Below are positions 1 through 5,804 of a stretch of 6,453 bases of DNA, one piece after another; position 1 is the first letter of the stretch; every line of letters starts with the position of its first letter. The notes below the pieces were generated by a model, which saw only the letters and a program-made list of their open reading frames with translations, was not told where the DNA came from and searched no databases. Position numbers and translations under genes: made by a program. Source of the DNA: Bacillota bacterium (GTDB lineage Bacteria > Bacillota > Clostridia > Oscillospirales > Ruminococcaceae); NCBI GenBank assembly GCA_023395695.1, contig JAEWYJ010000069.1, positions 1 to 6,453 of the forward strand, read 5' to 3'.

Positions 1-158
1 CCAATACGCTGATCCGTGCCGAGGTTGAGCGCTGTTATAACGGTATTTTTGCGCCGCCTGCCTTTTCCTGTGACAACGCGGTAGGCATTGCGGTGCTTAC
101 GGCGCTTGCGGCAGGCGAGACGGTGACGCATATGTCCCGGGAAGGAGCCGCATTATGA
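1..158 (+). CDS. TsaD-like / peptidase M22 family protein, C-terminal fragment (5' end outside window)
   Basis: An open frame enters from the left edge (first full codon at base 3) and ends at TGA 156-158, giving 51 residues. The sequence starts NTLIRAEVE, continues with FAPPAFSCDNAVGIAVLTA and ends REGAAL. The block APPAFSCDNAVGIA resembles the C-terminal end of TsaD/COG0533 proteins, where a PP-x-x-x-C-[ST]-DN-A-x-x-IA pattern closes the ASKHA-fold domain. True TsaD makes the threonylcarbamoyl-adenosine tRNA modification together with TsaB and TsaE. Some Clostridia carry an additional TsaD-like 'peptidase M22' gene just upstream of xseA, and this may be that paralogue. Only the tail is visible, so the metal-binding histidines cannot be checked and no gene symbol is given. 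The stop overlaps the xseA start (ATGA, 155-158), which indicates coupling. The family call is a moderate-confidence inference. Confidence 0.6.
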   Translation, partial: NTLIRAEVERCYNGIFAPPAFSCDNAVGIAVLTALAAGETVTHMSREGAAL

Positions 159-1372
159 GACTGCCGGTTTTAAAGGTTTCGCAGCTCAACCGCTATGTTA
201 AATCTCAGCTGGAATCCGACCCAAGACTTAAGGAAATTTATGTTGCAGGCGAGATTGGCACCCTGACCGCCAATCAGCGCTCGGGGCACCTGTATTTTAC
301 CCTGCGCGACGACGCGGCCTCCATAAAAGCTGTTATGTTTTCGGGCAACGTATTGCAGCTTAAATTTATGCCTCAGGCCGGGCTGGCGGTGGTCGCGCGG
401 GGTGCTGCTACCCTGTATGAGCGCGACGGCGGGTTTCAGCTGATGGTATCTGAGCTGATGCTGGACGGCGCTGGCGCACAGGGCTTCGCTTTTGAAAGGC
501 AAAAGCAGCTTTTGGCGGCCAAGGGCTATTTTGATGCAGACAAAAAGCGCTCCATTCCCTATAACCCGCCGGTTGTCGGCGTTGTTACATCTGATTCCGG
601 CGCCGCGCTGCACGATATTATCAGCGTGATCACACGCAAAAATCCGTCGGTACGGCTGCTGCTGGCTCCGGCGGTCGTGCAGGGGCCCGACGCGCCGGCA
701 TCCATTGCAGCTGCCATTCAAATGCTCAACCGTGACGGCAGAAGCGCCGTCATCATTGTGGGACGCGGGGGCGGTTCTGCCGAGGATTTATGGGCTTTTA
801 ACGAGGAGGCGACGGTGCGCGCCGTGGCCGGGTCCCGTATTCCGACCATTTCAGCCGTGGGGCACGAGACCGATGTGACGCTGTGCGACCTGGCCGCCGA
901 TCTGCGGGCCGCGACCCCAACCGCTGCTGCCGAGCTGGCTGTGGCTGACCGTGCGCAGCTTATCGAACGGTTGGCACAACGCAGAAATCTGCTTAAAAAT
1001 GCAATGGCGCAGCAATTCGCTCTGAAAGAGCGACTGCTGGTGGAAAAAAAGGCCGCCGAGCCGCTAAAAAACCCCCGGTTTTTTATTAATAAAAATAGAC
1101 AAAGATTGAATAATTTGATAGAATCAATGTATAACCTTTCTCAGACTGACGTTTCCAACCGGGTTGGAGCCGTTGCACAACGGGCTGCCTTGCTGGATTC
1201 CCTGAGCCCGCTGCAAATTTTGGCCCGTGGCTATTGTATCGCGTCAAAGGACGGCCACCCGCTTCATTCCGCGGGGCAGTTACAGGCGGGGGACAGAATT
1301 ACACTGCGCCTTTATGAGGGCGGCGCTGCGGCTGTTATTCAAAGCACCGCCGCAGAAGGAGAATTATTATGA
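155..1372 (+). CDS. xseA: Exodeoxyribonuclease VII large (catalytic) subunit
   Basis: XseA is the catalytic subunit of cytosolic ExoVII, which with several XseB copies degrades single-stranded DNA to oligonucleotides from either end without a divalent-metal requirement. The protein has 405 residues, somewhat shorter than the 448-456 of B. subtilis and E. coli; the shortening appears to lie in the helical region. Residues about 5-103 form the N-terminal OB-fold (LKVSQLNRYVKSQLE, GEIGTLT, GHLYFTLRD). The catalytic domain follows from about 118: VGVVTSDSGAALHDI (141-155), VGRGGGSAEDLWAFNEE (202-218) and SAVGHETDVTLCDLAADLRA (233-252). D154, R204, H237 and D240 match the E. coli residues D155, R205, H238 and D241 with a constant offset. 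Residues about 262-345 are the long helical part, and SPLQILARGY (351-360) marks the conserved C-terminal segment. ATG 155 is chosen because MRLPVLKVSQLNRY is a normal family N-terminus and AAGGAG (142-147) lies 7 nt upstream. The gene overlaps both neighbours by 4 nt. Confidence 0.97.
   Translation: MRLPVLKVSQLNRYVKSQLESDPRLKEIYVAGEIGTLTANQRSGHLYFTLRDDAASIKAVMFSGNVLQLKFMPQAGLAVVARGAATLYERDGGFQLMVSELMLDGAGAQGFAFERQKQLLAAKGYFDADKKRSIPYNPPVVGVVTSDSGAALHDIISVITRKNPSVRLLLAPAVVQGPDAPASIAAAIQMLNRDGRSAVIIVGRGGGSAEDLWAFNEEATVRAVAGSRIPTISAVGHETDVTLCDLAADLRAATPTAAAELAVADRAQLIERLAQRRNLLKNAMAQQFALKERLLVEKKAAEPLKNPRFFINKNRQRLNNLIESMYNLSQTDVSNRVGAVAQRAALLDSLSPLQILARGYCIASKDGHPLHSAGQLQAGDRITLRLYEGGAAAVIQSTAAEGELL
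1065..1085 (+). repeat. Perfect AT-rich inverted repeat inside xseA
   Basis: TAAAAAACC (1065-1073) and GGTTTTTTA (1077-1085) are exact reverse complements around a CCC loop, giving a 9-bp stem. The element is symmetrical, with an A-run before and a T-run after it, so it looks like a small bidirectional terminator. It codes for part of XseA (about residues 304-311), however, and only two GC pairs close the loop, so its stability would be low. It may be a by-product of Lys/Asn/Phe codons in an AT-rich patch. The repeat is directly visible; any function is speculative. Confidence 0.4.
1106..1135 (+). promoter_or_regulatory. Possible internal sigma-70/SigA-type promoter in xseA
   Basis: TTGAAT (1106-1111) and TATAAC (1130-1135) are separated by 18 bp within an unusually AT-rich stretch (about 1080-1135) of an otherwise GC-rich gene. 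Each box differs from consensus at two or fewer positions. Transcription would begin near 1142 and read through the xseA 3' end into xseB and ispA. AT-rich DNA yields such matches by chance, so this is a candidate only. Confidence 0.2.
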
Positions 1373-1569
1373 CTTTTGAACAGGCGCTTGCCCGTCTGGA
1401 TGAAATTACCGCACTGCTGTCAAACGGCAGCACAAGTCTTGAGCAGTCGCTGGCACTCTACGCCGAGGGCGCCGGGCTTATAGAGCGCTGTACCCGGCAG
1501 CTAAACGATGCCAAAGCGAAAATAGAAACGCTTTTTCCTGAGAAAGAAGGCTCCGCCGATGCGATTTGA
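1369..1569 (+). CDS. xseB: Exodeoxyribonuclease VII small subunit
   Basis: XseB is the non-catalytic small subunit of ExoVII; several copies bind the helical region of XseA and are needed for active, controlled nuclease. The 66-residue length is usual for the family. The two-helix pattern is clear: FEQALARLDEITALLSNG (3-20) forms helix one with its Gly turn, LEQSLALYAEGAGLIERC (24-41) follows, and then QLNDAKAKIETL (44-55), including the typical late A-x-x-K-I pattern. The charged tail EKEGSADAI is poorly conserved. ATG 1369 overlaps the xseA stop as ATGA (1369-1372), and AGAAGGAGA (1354-1362) is a good ribosome-binding site, so the two ExoVII subunits are probably made in a coupled way. The 3' end overlaps the next gene by 11 nt. 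Confidence 0.95.
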   Translation: MTFEQALARLDEITALLSNGSTSLEQSLALYAEGAGLIERCTRQLNDAKAKIETLFPEKEGSADAI

Positions 1570-2452
1570 GGACGAATTTTCCGCACTCCGCGCACAGATT
1601 GAAAATAATCTGCAATTGTTTACCGAATATCCCGAAAGTATACTGCAGGCCCCCGTGCTGGAGGCTATGCGTTACAGCCTGCTGGGGGGCGGCAAGCGTA
1701 TCCGCGCGGTACTGGCGGTAGCGTTCTGTCAGGCGTTCGGCATGCCGGGCGAGCTGGCAATGCCCGCCGCCTGCGCGCTTGAAATGATTCACGCCTATTC
1801 CCTGATACACGACGATCTGCCCTGCATGGATGATGACGACATGCGCCGCGGCAAGCCCTCAAACCACAAGCAGTTTGGAGAGGGGCTGGCGGTGCTGGCT
1901 GGCGACGGCCTGTTGACGCTTGCGTTTGAAGTGGTCTCCAGCGACGAGACACAGCGGCTGCTTGGGGCCGACTGCGCGCTTGCAATGGTGCGCACGCTCT
2001 CAAAAGCCGCGGGCGAATACGGTATGCTGGGCGGTCAGGTGGTCGATGTTATCAGCGAGGGGAAATCACTTACCCTCTCGCAGCATCGCAACATGGTGGC
2101 GATGAAAACCGGAGCACTTATCCGCGCCGCGGTACAATGTGGTTGCATCGCCGCCGGCGCTTCTGCCTATCAGGCCGGACTGGCGCATGCCTATGCCAAA
2201 AAAATCGGGCTGGCTTTTCAAATTACCGACGATATCCTCGATGTAACCGGCGACAGCACCCTGCTGGGCAAGAATACCGGCGGCGACGAAAAGGCGCATA
2301 AGATCACCTTTGTTTCGCTGCTGGGTCTGGACGCGGCACAGACAGAGGCGGATAATTTGTTCGACAGCGCCCAGCGCGATTTGGCTGAGCTGTTCCCCGA
2401 GAACACCTTCCTGCCCGAGCTGACCAAGCTGCTGGCACACCGCACTGCCTGA
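1559..2452 (+). CDS. ispA: Short-chain polyprenyl diphosphate synthase (farnesyl/geranyl diphosphate synthase type)
   Basis: This enzyme condenses isopentenyl diphosphate onto dimethylallyl and geranyl diphosphate, giving C15 (possibly C20) prenyl diphosphates for undecaprenyl phosphate, quinones and similar lipids. It is a soluble, all-helical, Mg-dependent family member of 297 residues, the usual length. Visible motifs are GGGKRIR (43-49), which binds IPP; the first Asp-rich motif DDLPCMD (85-91); MRRGKP (95-100); KTG (183-185); and the second Asp-rich motif QITDDILD (221-228). GKNTGGDEKAHKIT (237-250) matches the usual C-terminal loop. The two extra residues inside the first Asp-rich motif, with Y80 five residues before it, are the bacterial (type II) FPP synthase pattern, so FPP is the likely main product; GGPP cannot be excluded from sequence alone. 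ATG 1559 lies 8 nt after AAGAAGG (1544-1550) and overlaps the xseB end by 11 nt, suggesting translational coupling. Confidence 0.94.
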   Translation: MRFEDEFSALRAQIENNLQLFTEYPESILQAPVLEAMRYSLLGGGKRIRAVLAVAFCQAFGMPGELAMPAACALEMIHAYSLIHDDLPCMDDDDMRRGKPSNHKQFGEGLAVLAGDGLLTLAFEVVSSDETQRLLGADCALAMVRTLSKAAGEYGMLGGQVVDVISEGKSLTLSQHRNMVAMKTGALIRAAVQCGCIAAGASAYQAGLAHAYAKKIGLAFQITDDILDVTGDSTLLGKNTGGDEKAHKITFVSLLGLDAAQTEADNLFDSAQRDLAELFPENTFLPELTKLLAHRTA

Positions 2453-2483
2453 ACGTATTCTCCAATTAAAAGGAAGTTATAAC

Positions 2484-3038
2484 ATGCCGATTATTCAGGT
2501 TCTTTGCAGCAATCCCCTTGTCAATATCTGTGCAGTGGCTTGGTTTGCCGCACAGGTTATTAAAACATTGCTGCACTGGGTTTCTCATGGCAATTTAAAA
2601 CTGGAACGCATGACGGGTTCGGGTGGAATGCCCAGCTCGCATTCGGCGCTGGTGGTATCGCTCACCATCGGGATGGCGCGCGTCGTAGGTTTTGCGTCGC
2701 CTCTGTTTGCGCTAACCATCGCCTTTGCGGCGGTCGTTATGTATGACGCCATGGGCGTCCGGAGGGCCGCCGGCGAACAGGCCAAAACCATCAATTGGCT
2801 GCTGGGCAGCTATAAGGATTTTTGGGATATTTTAAAAGATCATCCACTGCTGGACTTTGAAGGTGACGAAGACATCGAAGAAACCGCGTGCGAAGATGCG
2901 CAGGAAGAAGCAGACGCGCAGGACACCTGCGGTGAGCAAAGTCGTAAGGCGCTTAAAGAATATCTGGGGCATACGCCGCTGGAGGTTATCGCAGGCGCAC
3001 TGCTCGGCATACTTATTGCAATGATCTATCCGCTATAA
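2484..3038 (+). CDS. DUF212 / divergent PAP2 family membrane protein (YuiD-like)
   Basis: This is a small integral membrane protein of 184 residues related to B. subtilis YuiD. Family hallmarks are TGSGGMPSSHSALV (44-57), MYDAMGVRRAAGEQA (86-100) and LGHTPLEVIAGALLGI (161-176). Hydrophobic stretches at about 10-30, 54-68, 70-88 and 165-183 suggest about four membrane segments. The PSSH block resembles PAP2 motif 2 (PSGH), and H163-x3-E167 resembles the H-x3-D of motif 3, so a lipid-phosphate phosphatase role is plausible, but the family's substrate is not settled to my knowledge. Residues about 123-150 (DFEGDEDIEETACEDAQEE onward) form a strongly acidic, low-complexity linker with C136 and C149, absent from YuiD as I remember it; YuiD is about 25-30 residues shorter. 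AAAAGGAAG (2468-2476) precedes ATG 2484. Its position between ispA and dxs suggests prenyl phosphates as substrate, which is inference. Confidence 0.88.
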   Translation: MPIIQVLCSNPLVNICAVAWFAAQVIKTLLHWVSHGNLKLERMTGSGGMPSSHSALVVSLTIGMARVVGFASPLFALTIAFAAVVMYDAMGVRRAAGEQAKTINWLLGSYKDFWDILKDHPLLDFEGDEDIEETACEDAQEEADAQDTCGEQSRKALKEYLGHTPLEVIAGALLGILIAMIYPL

Positions 3039-3039
3039 T
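3012..3039 (+). promoter_or_regulatory. Possible promoter for dxs
   Basis: A perfect TATAAT -10 box (3034-3039) overlaps the stop codon of the DUF212 gene. The upstream partner is weak: CTTATT (3012-3017, 16-bp spacing) or TTATTG (3013-3018, 15 bp). There is no extended TG motif. A transcript would start near 3046 and carry a leader of about 73 nt before dxs. The perfect -10 and the following non-coding leader favour it; the poor -35 argues against. Confidence 0.3.
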
Positions 3040-3054
3040 TAACCACACTCAGAC

Positions 3055-3074
3055 GCGTCGCCTGCAGGCAACGC
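3055..3074 (+). other. GC-rich hairpin in dxs leader
   Basis: GCGT (3055-3058) pairs with ACGC (3071-3074), and GCC (3060-3062) with GGC (3067-3069), around a TGCA loop with one C.A mismatch between the two stem parts. The core is the perfect palindrome GCCTGCAGGC (3060-3069), directly preceded by another, GACGCGTC (3052-3059). No T-run follows, since the next bases are A-rich, so it does not fit a classical intrinsic terminator. It could be a weak leader structure, a protein site or chance. Confidence 0.35.
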
Positions 3075-3076
3075 AG

Positions 3077-3101
3077 ATTAAAAATATTCTGTATTTTTAA
3101 T
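3077..3101 (+). repeat. Perfect 10-bp AT inverted repeat just upstream of the dxs ribosome-binding site
   Basis: ATTAAAAATA (3077-3086) and TATTTTTAAT (3092-3101) are exact reverse complements around TTCTG, 5 nt before the dxs ribosome-binding site AAGGGG (3107-3112). As RNA this is a stem of A-U pairs only, weak but next to the translation start; as DNA it has the form of an operator dyad. No regulator can be named from the sequence. Confidence 0.45.
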
Positions 3102-3118
3102 ATTTTAAGGGGTATGAC

Positions 3119-4975
3119 ATGGTTTCAAAACGAATTTTAGATCTGTCCGGAAGCCCGCAGGGTCTGCGGCAGCTTTCTGTTTTTCAGCTAAAGCTTCTTG
3201 CCGAAGAAATCAGAGCCGAGCTGGTTCATACCGTCTCGTGCACCGGGGGGCATTTAGCCTCTAACCTTGGCGTTGTGGAGCTGACCTTGGCGCTGGTGCG
3301 CTGTTTTGACGTTTCCAGGGACAAAATTGTCTGGGATGTGGGGCATCAGTGCTATACCTACAAGCTGTTAACCGGCCGCCTGTCTCGTTTTTCAACACTC
3401 AGGCAGGAAAACGGCCTCTCCGGCTTTCCTAAAACTGAGGAAAGCGCTTATGACAGCTTTATCGCGGGTCATGCCAGCACGTCTATTGCCGCGGCCTACG
3501 GCTTAAAGCGCAGCATGACGCTGCAGGGCAAGAAGGACCACGTTGTGGCGGTTATCGGCGACGGCTCTCTAACCGGCGGAATGGCCTACGAGGGCCTTAA
3601 TAATGTTGGTAAGAGCGGCGAAAATCTAATTATTATCCTCAACGACAACGAAATGGCCATCTCTAAAAACGAGGGGGCTATGGCAAAATATCTGTCGGTG
3701 ATCCGCTCAAAGCCCGGCTATTTCAAGATAAAAAAGGTCACCGAGCAGGCCTTGCTCAGCGTGCCGGTAGCGGGTGAGGCCCTGCGCGATCTTGTTGCCG
3801 GCTCTAAAACCGTGCTCAAGCAGGTCATTTATCCCAGTCCTTTTTTCGAGGAGCTTGGATTTACCTACTTCGGTCCGGTGGATGGGCATAATCTGCAAAA
3901 TCTCTGTGATATACTGGCTGAGGCCAAAAAAACCGAAGGCCCCAGCATCATTCATGTGCAGACTAAAAAGGGCAAGGGCTATAGCTTTGCCGAGCAAAAC
4001 CCGGGAGCCTATCACGGCGTTTCGCGTTTTAATATTGCAACCGGTCAGCCGGTCAGCACGTCGGGAGAAAGCTTTTCCTCGGTGTTTGGCCAGGAGCTGG
4101 TTCGGCTGGCGGAAGAAGACCCCCGCATCTGCGCCATTACAGCGGCGATGGAGCACGGCACCGGTCTGCAATATTTTGGCAGACGCTTTAAAAAGGCCGG
4201 CCGGTATTACGATGTGGGCATAGCCGAAGAGTTTGGCGTAACCTTCGCCAGTGCGCTGGGGGCGGGCGGCATGCTGCCGGTATTCGCTGTCTATTCCACT
4301 TTTTTACAGCGCGGCTATGACCAGCTGATTCACGACGCGGCCATTGAAAAGCGGCATATTGTGCTGGGCGTTGACCGTGCCGGTATTGTCGGCGACGACG
4401 GAGAAACGCATCAGGGCATTTTTGACGTGGCCTTTCTGTCAACTATTCCGGGGGCGACGGTGCTGGCGCCCGCTAATTTTGACGAGCTGCGAGCCATGCT
4501 TAAAAGCGCGTTAAACGATTATGACAGCCCTGTGGCGGTACGCTATCCCAGAGGGGGCGAAAGCCCCTTGCTGGCTCAATGCCCCGCGACCGGTAAGGCT
4601 TTTGATGAATATGCGCCCACCGGCGGCAGACAGGTCATTGTCACCTACGGCAGAACCTTTGCAGCTGCCAGAGAGGCGGCCGACCGGCTGGGGAATACCG
4701 CGGTCATCAAGCTCAACCGCGTGCTGCCGCTCGACGGCGGCGCGGTAGCGGCGGCGGCGAAATATGACAGGATTCTTTTTGCTGAAGAGGGCATTCGCAG
4801 CGGTGGCTTAGGCATGCAGTTTATTGCCGCACTTTCACTTGGCGGCTACCGGGGCAAAACCGCACTGCACGCCATTGACGGCTTTGTACCGCAAAGCGCG
4901 GTTGAGAGCGCTTTGCACGCGTTGGGGCTCGATGCCGATGGGCTTAGTCTGCTGCTGCGGCAAATGGATGAATGA
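3119..4975 (+). CDS. dxs: 1-deoxy-D-xylulose-5-phosphate synthase
   Basis: DXS is a cytosolic thiamine-diphosphate enzyme that condenses pyruvate and glyceraldehyde 3-phosphate to DXP, the first and usually flux-controlling step of the MEP isoprenoid pathway; DXP also feeds thiamine and pyridoxal synthesis in many bacteria. The length of 618 residues is normal. The N-terminal domain carries TGGHLASNLGVVELT (42-56), VWDVGHQCYTYKLLTGR (71-87) and the ThDP/Mg motif GDGSLTGGMAYEGLNN (147-162) with NDNEMAIS (175-182). GPVDGHN (252-258) precedes the central pyrimidine-binding domain with AEEFGVTFASALG (369-381), DRAGIVGDDGETHQG (419-433) and RYPRGG (475-480). H45, H76, E370, R420, D427, H431 and R478 occupy the positions of catalytic or substrate-binding residues of E. 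coli DXS. A transketolase C-terminal domain follows from about 500. ATG 3119 is supported by AAGGGG (3107-3112) 6 nt upstream. The preceding 80-bp leader suggests it may be regulated separately from ispA. Confidence 0.97.
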   Translation: MVSKRILDLSGSPQGLRQLSVFQLKLLAEEIRAELVHTVSCTGGHLASNLGVVELTLALVRCFDVSRDKIVWDVGHQCYTYKLLTGRLSRFSTLRQENGLSGFPKTEESAYDSFIAGHASTSIAAAYGLKRSMTLQGKKDHVVAVIGDGSLTGGMAYEGLNNVGKSGENLIIILNDNEMAISKNEGAMAKYLSVIRSKPGYFKIKKVTEQALLSVPVAGEALRDLVAGSKTVLKQVIYPSPFFEELGFTYFGPVDGHNLQNLCDILAEAKKTEGPSIIHVQTKKGKGYSFAEQNPGAYHGVSRFNIATGQPVSTSGESFSSVFGQELVRLAEEDPRICAITAAMEHGTGLQYFGRRFKKAGRYYDVGIAEEFGVTFASALGAGGMLPVFAVYSTFLQRGYDQLIHDAAIEKRHIVLGVDRAGIVGDDGETHQGIFDVAFLSTIPGATVLAPANFDELRAMLKSALNDYDSPVAVRYPRGGESPLLAQCPATGKAFDEYAPTGGRQVIVTYGRTFAAAREAADRLGNTAVIKLNRVLPLDGGAVAAAAKYDRILFAEEGIRSGGLGMQFIAALSLGGYRGKTALHAIDGFVPQSAVESALHALGLDADGLSLLLRQMDE

Positions 4976-4991
4976 CGGGTGCGTGTTGAAG

Positions 4992-5795
4992 ATGAAAAAA
5001 CGGCTGGATGTGCTGCTGGTCGAGCGCGGGCTGGCGCCCGATATGGTTCAGGCACAGGCGCTTATTATGGCCGGCAGGGTGTATGCCGCCGGACAAAAAG
5101 CTGATAAAGCGGGGGAGGACTATAAAGATTCTACCCTTATTGAGGTCAGGTGCGACGCACTGCGATATGTCAGCCGCGGCGGGCTAAAGCTTGAAAAGGC
5201 GCTGTCGGTTTTTCCAATGACGCTCAAAGGCGCTGTCTGCTGTGACTTTGGCGCTTCCACCGGAGGGTTTACCGACTGCATGTTGCAAAACGGCGCCCAA
5301 AAGGTCTATGCCTTTGACGTGGGCTACGGCCAACTGGCCTGGAGCCTGCGTCAGGATGCACGGGTGGTTAACCGAGAGCGCACCAACGTACGTCATCTGA
5401 CCTTGGCAGACGTCAGCGAACCGGTTGATTTTATCAGCATTGACGTCTCTTTCATTTCGTTGGCGCTGGTGTTGCCGGCAGCGTATCAATTATTAAAGCC
5501 CGGCGGAGCGGTTGTCTGCCTGATTAAGCCCCAGTTTGAGGCGCAGCGTGATCAGGTTGGCAAAAAAGGCGTTGTCAGTGATCAAAGCGTCCACCTTGCC
5601 GTTATTGAAAAGGTTATGAACCGCGCTATAACAGCTGGGTTTAATGTAAAGGGATTATCCTTTTCACCCGTGAGGGGGCCGGAGGGGAATATTGAATATC
5701 TGCTTTATCTCATTCGCGGAACGCCTGACGGGCAGGCTTTGAACAATGCCCCAAAAATTGTGGAGGATGCGCACCAGGCTTTTGGCGCAACTTAA
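4992..5795 (+). CDS. tlyA: TlyA family rRNA (cytidine-2'-O)-methyltransferase
   Basis: TlyA proteins add 2'-O-methyl groups to cytidines in 23S and, for some members, 16S rRNA; loss gives capreomycin resistance in mycobacteria, and 'hemolysin' in older annotations is doubtful. The protein has 267 residues. An S4 RNA-binding domain covers about 1-60 (KKRLDVLLVERGLAPDMVQA). The FtsJ-type methyltransferase follows, with SRGGLKLEKAL (61-71), the SAM motif DFGASTGGFTD (85-95), AFDVGYGQLAW (107-117), DFISIDVSFISL (147-158), LLKPGGAVVCLIKPQFE (167-183) and GNIEYLLYL (232-240). K66, D151, K179 and E235 fit the K-D-K-E catalytic tetrad with a constant offset from Mycobacterium TlyA. ATG 4992 is chosen because MKKRLDVLL is the usual N-terminus; in-frame ATG 4968, GTG 4983 and TTG 4986 are possible alternatives, and none has a convincing Shine-Dalgarno. 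The gene begins 16 nt after dxs and probably depends on coupling to it. Confidence 0.93.
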   Translation: MKKRLDVLLVERGLAPDMVQAQALIMAGRVYAAGQKADKAGEDYKDSTLIEVRCDALRYVSRGGLKLEKALSVFPMTLKGAVCCDFGASTGGFTDCMLQNGAQKVYAFDVGYGQLAWSLRQDARVVNRERTNVRHLTLADVSEPVDFISIDVSFISLALVLPAAYQLLKPGGAVVCLIKPQFEAQRDQVGKKGVVSDQSVHLAVIEKVMNRAITAGFNVKGLSFSPVRGPEGNIEYLLYLIRGTPDGQALNNAPKIVEDAHQAFGAT

Positions 5796-5804
5796 ATGAT
5801 GATG
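5793..5804 (+). promoter_or_regulatory. tlyA stop directly abutting three tandem ATG codons of nadK
   Basis: The tlyA stop TAA (5793-5795) is followed with no gap by ATG ATG ATG (5796-5804), all in the nadK frame. No Shine-Dalgarno lies at normal distance: the best GGAGG (5762-5766) is 29 nt before the first ATG. This favours initiation by ribosomes finishing tlyA. Which of the three ATG codons is used cannot be told; the difference is only two residues. Confidence 0.5.

Noticed and set aside
170..721. Long antisense open frame (183 codons) opposite xseA
   Set aside because: It lies fully inside xseA, whose catalytic motifs are intact, and its translation shows no recognisable domain. It is a shadow of GC-rich coding sequence.
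2453..2483. Promoter or structured element between ispA and the DUF212 gene
   Set aside because: The 31-bp gap contains only a ribosome-binding site (AAAAGGAAG); no -35/-10 pair or dyad was seen.
3039..3118. Intrinsic terminator or TPP riboswitch upstream of dxs
   Set aside because: The GC hairpin is followed by A-rich rather than T-rich sequence, the AT hairpin lacks GC pairs, and the leader is too short and lacks a TPP aptamer core.
3774..4223. 149-codon + strand frame and a 154-codon antisense frame inside dxs
   Set aside because: Both overlap conserved DXS sequence in other frames, and their translations are rich in Arg/Ser/Pro with no family pattern.
4824..4991. N-terminal extension of tlyA from the first in-frame ATG at 4824
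   Set aside because: The extra 56 residues overlap the conserved C-terminal domain of DXS and do not resemble TlyA, whose S4 domain begins naturally at MKKRLDVLL (4992).
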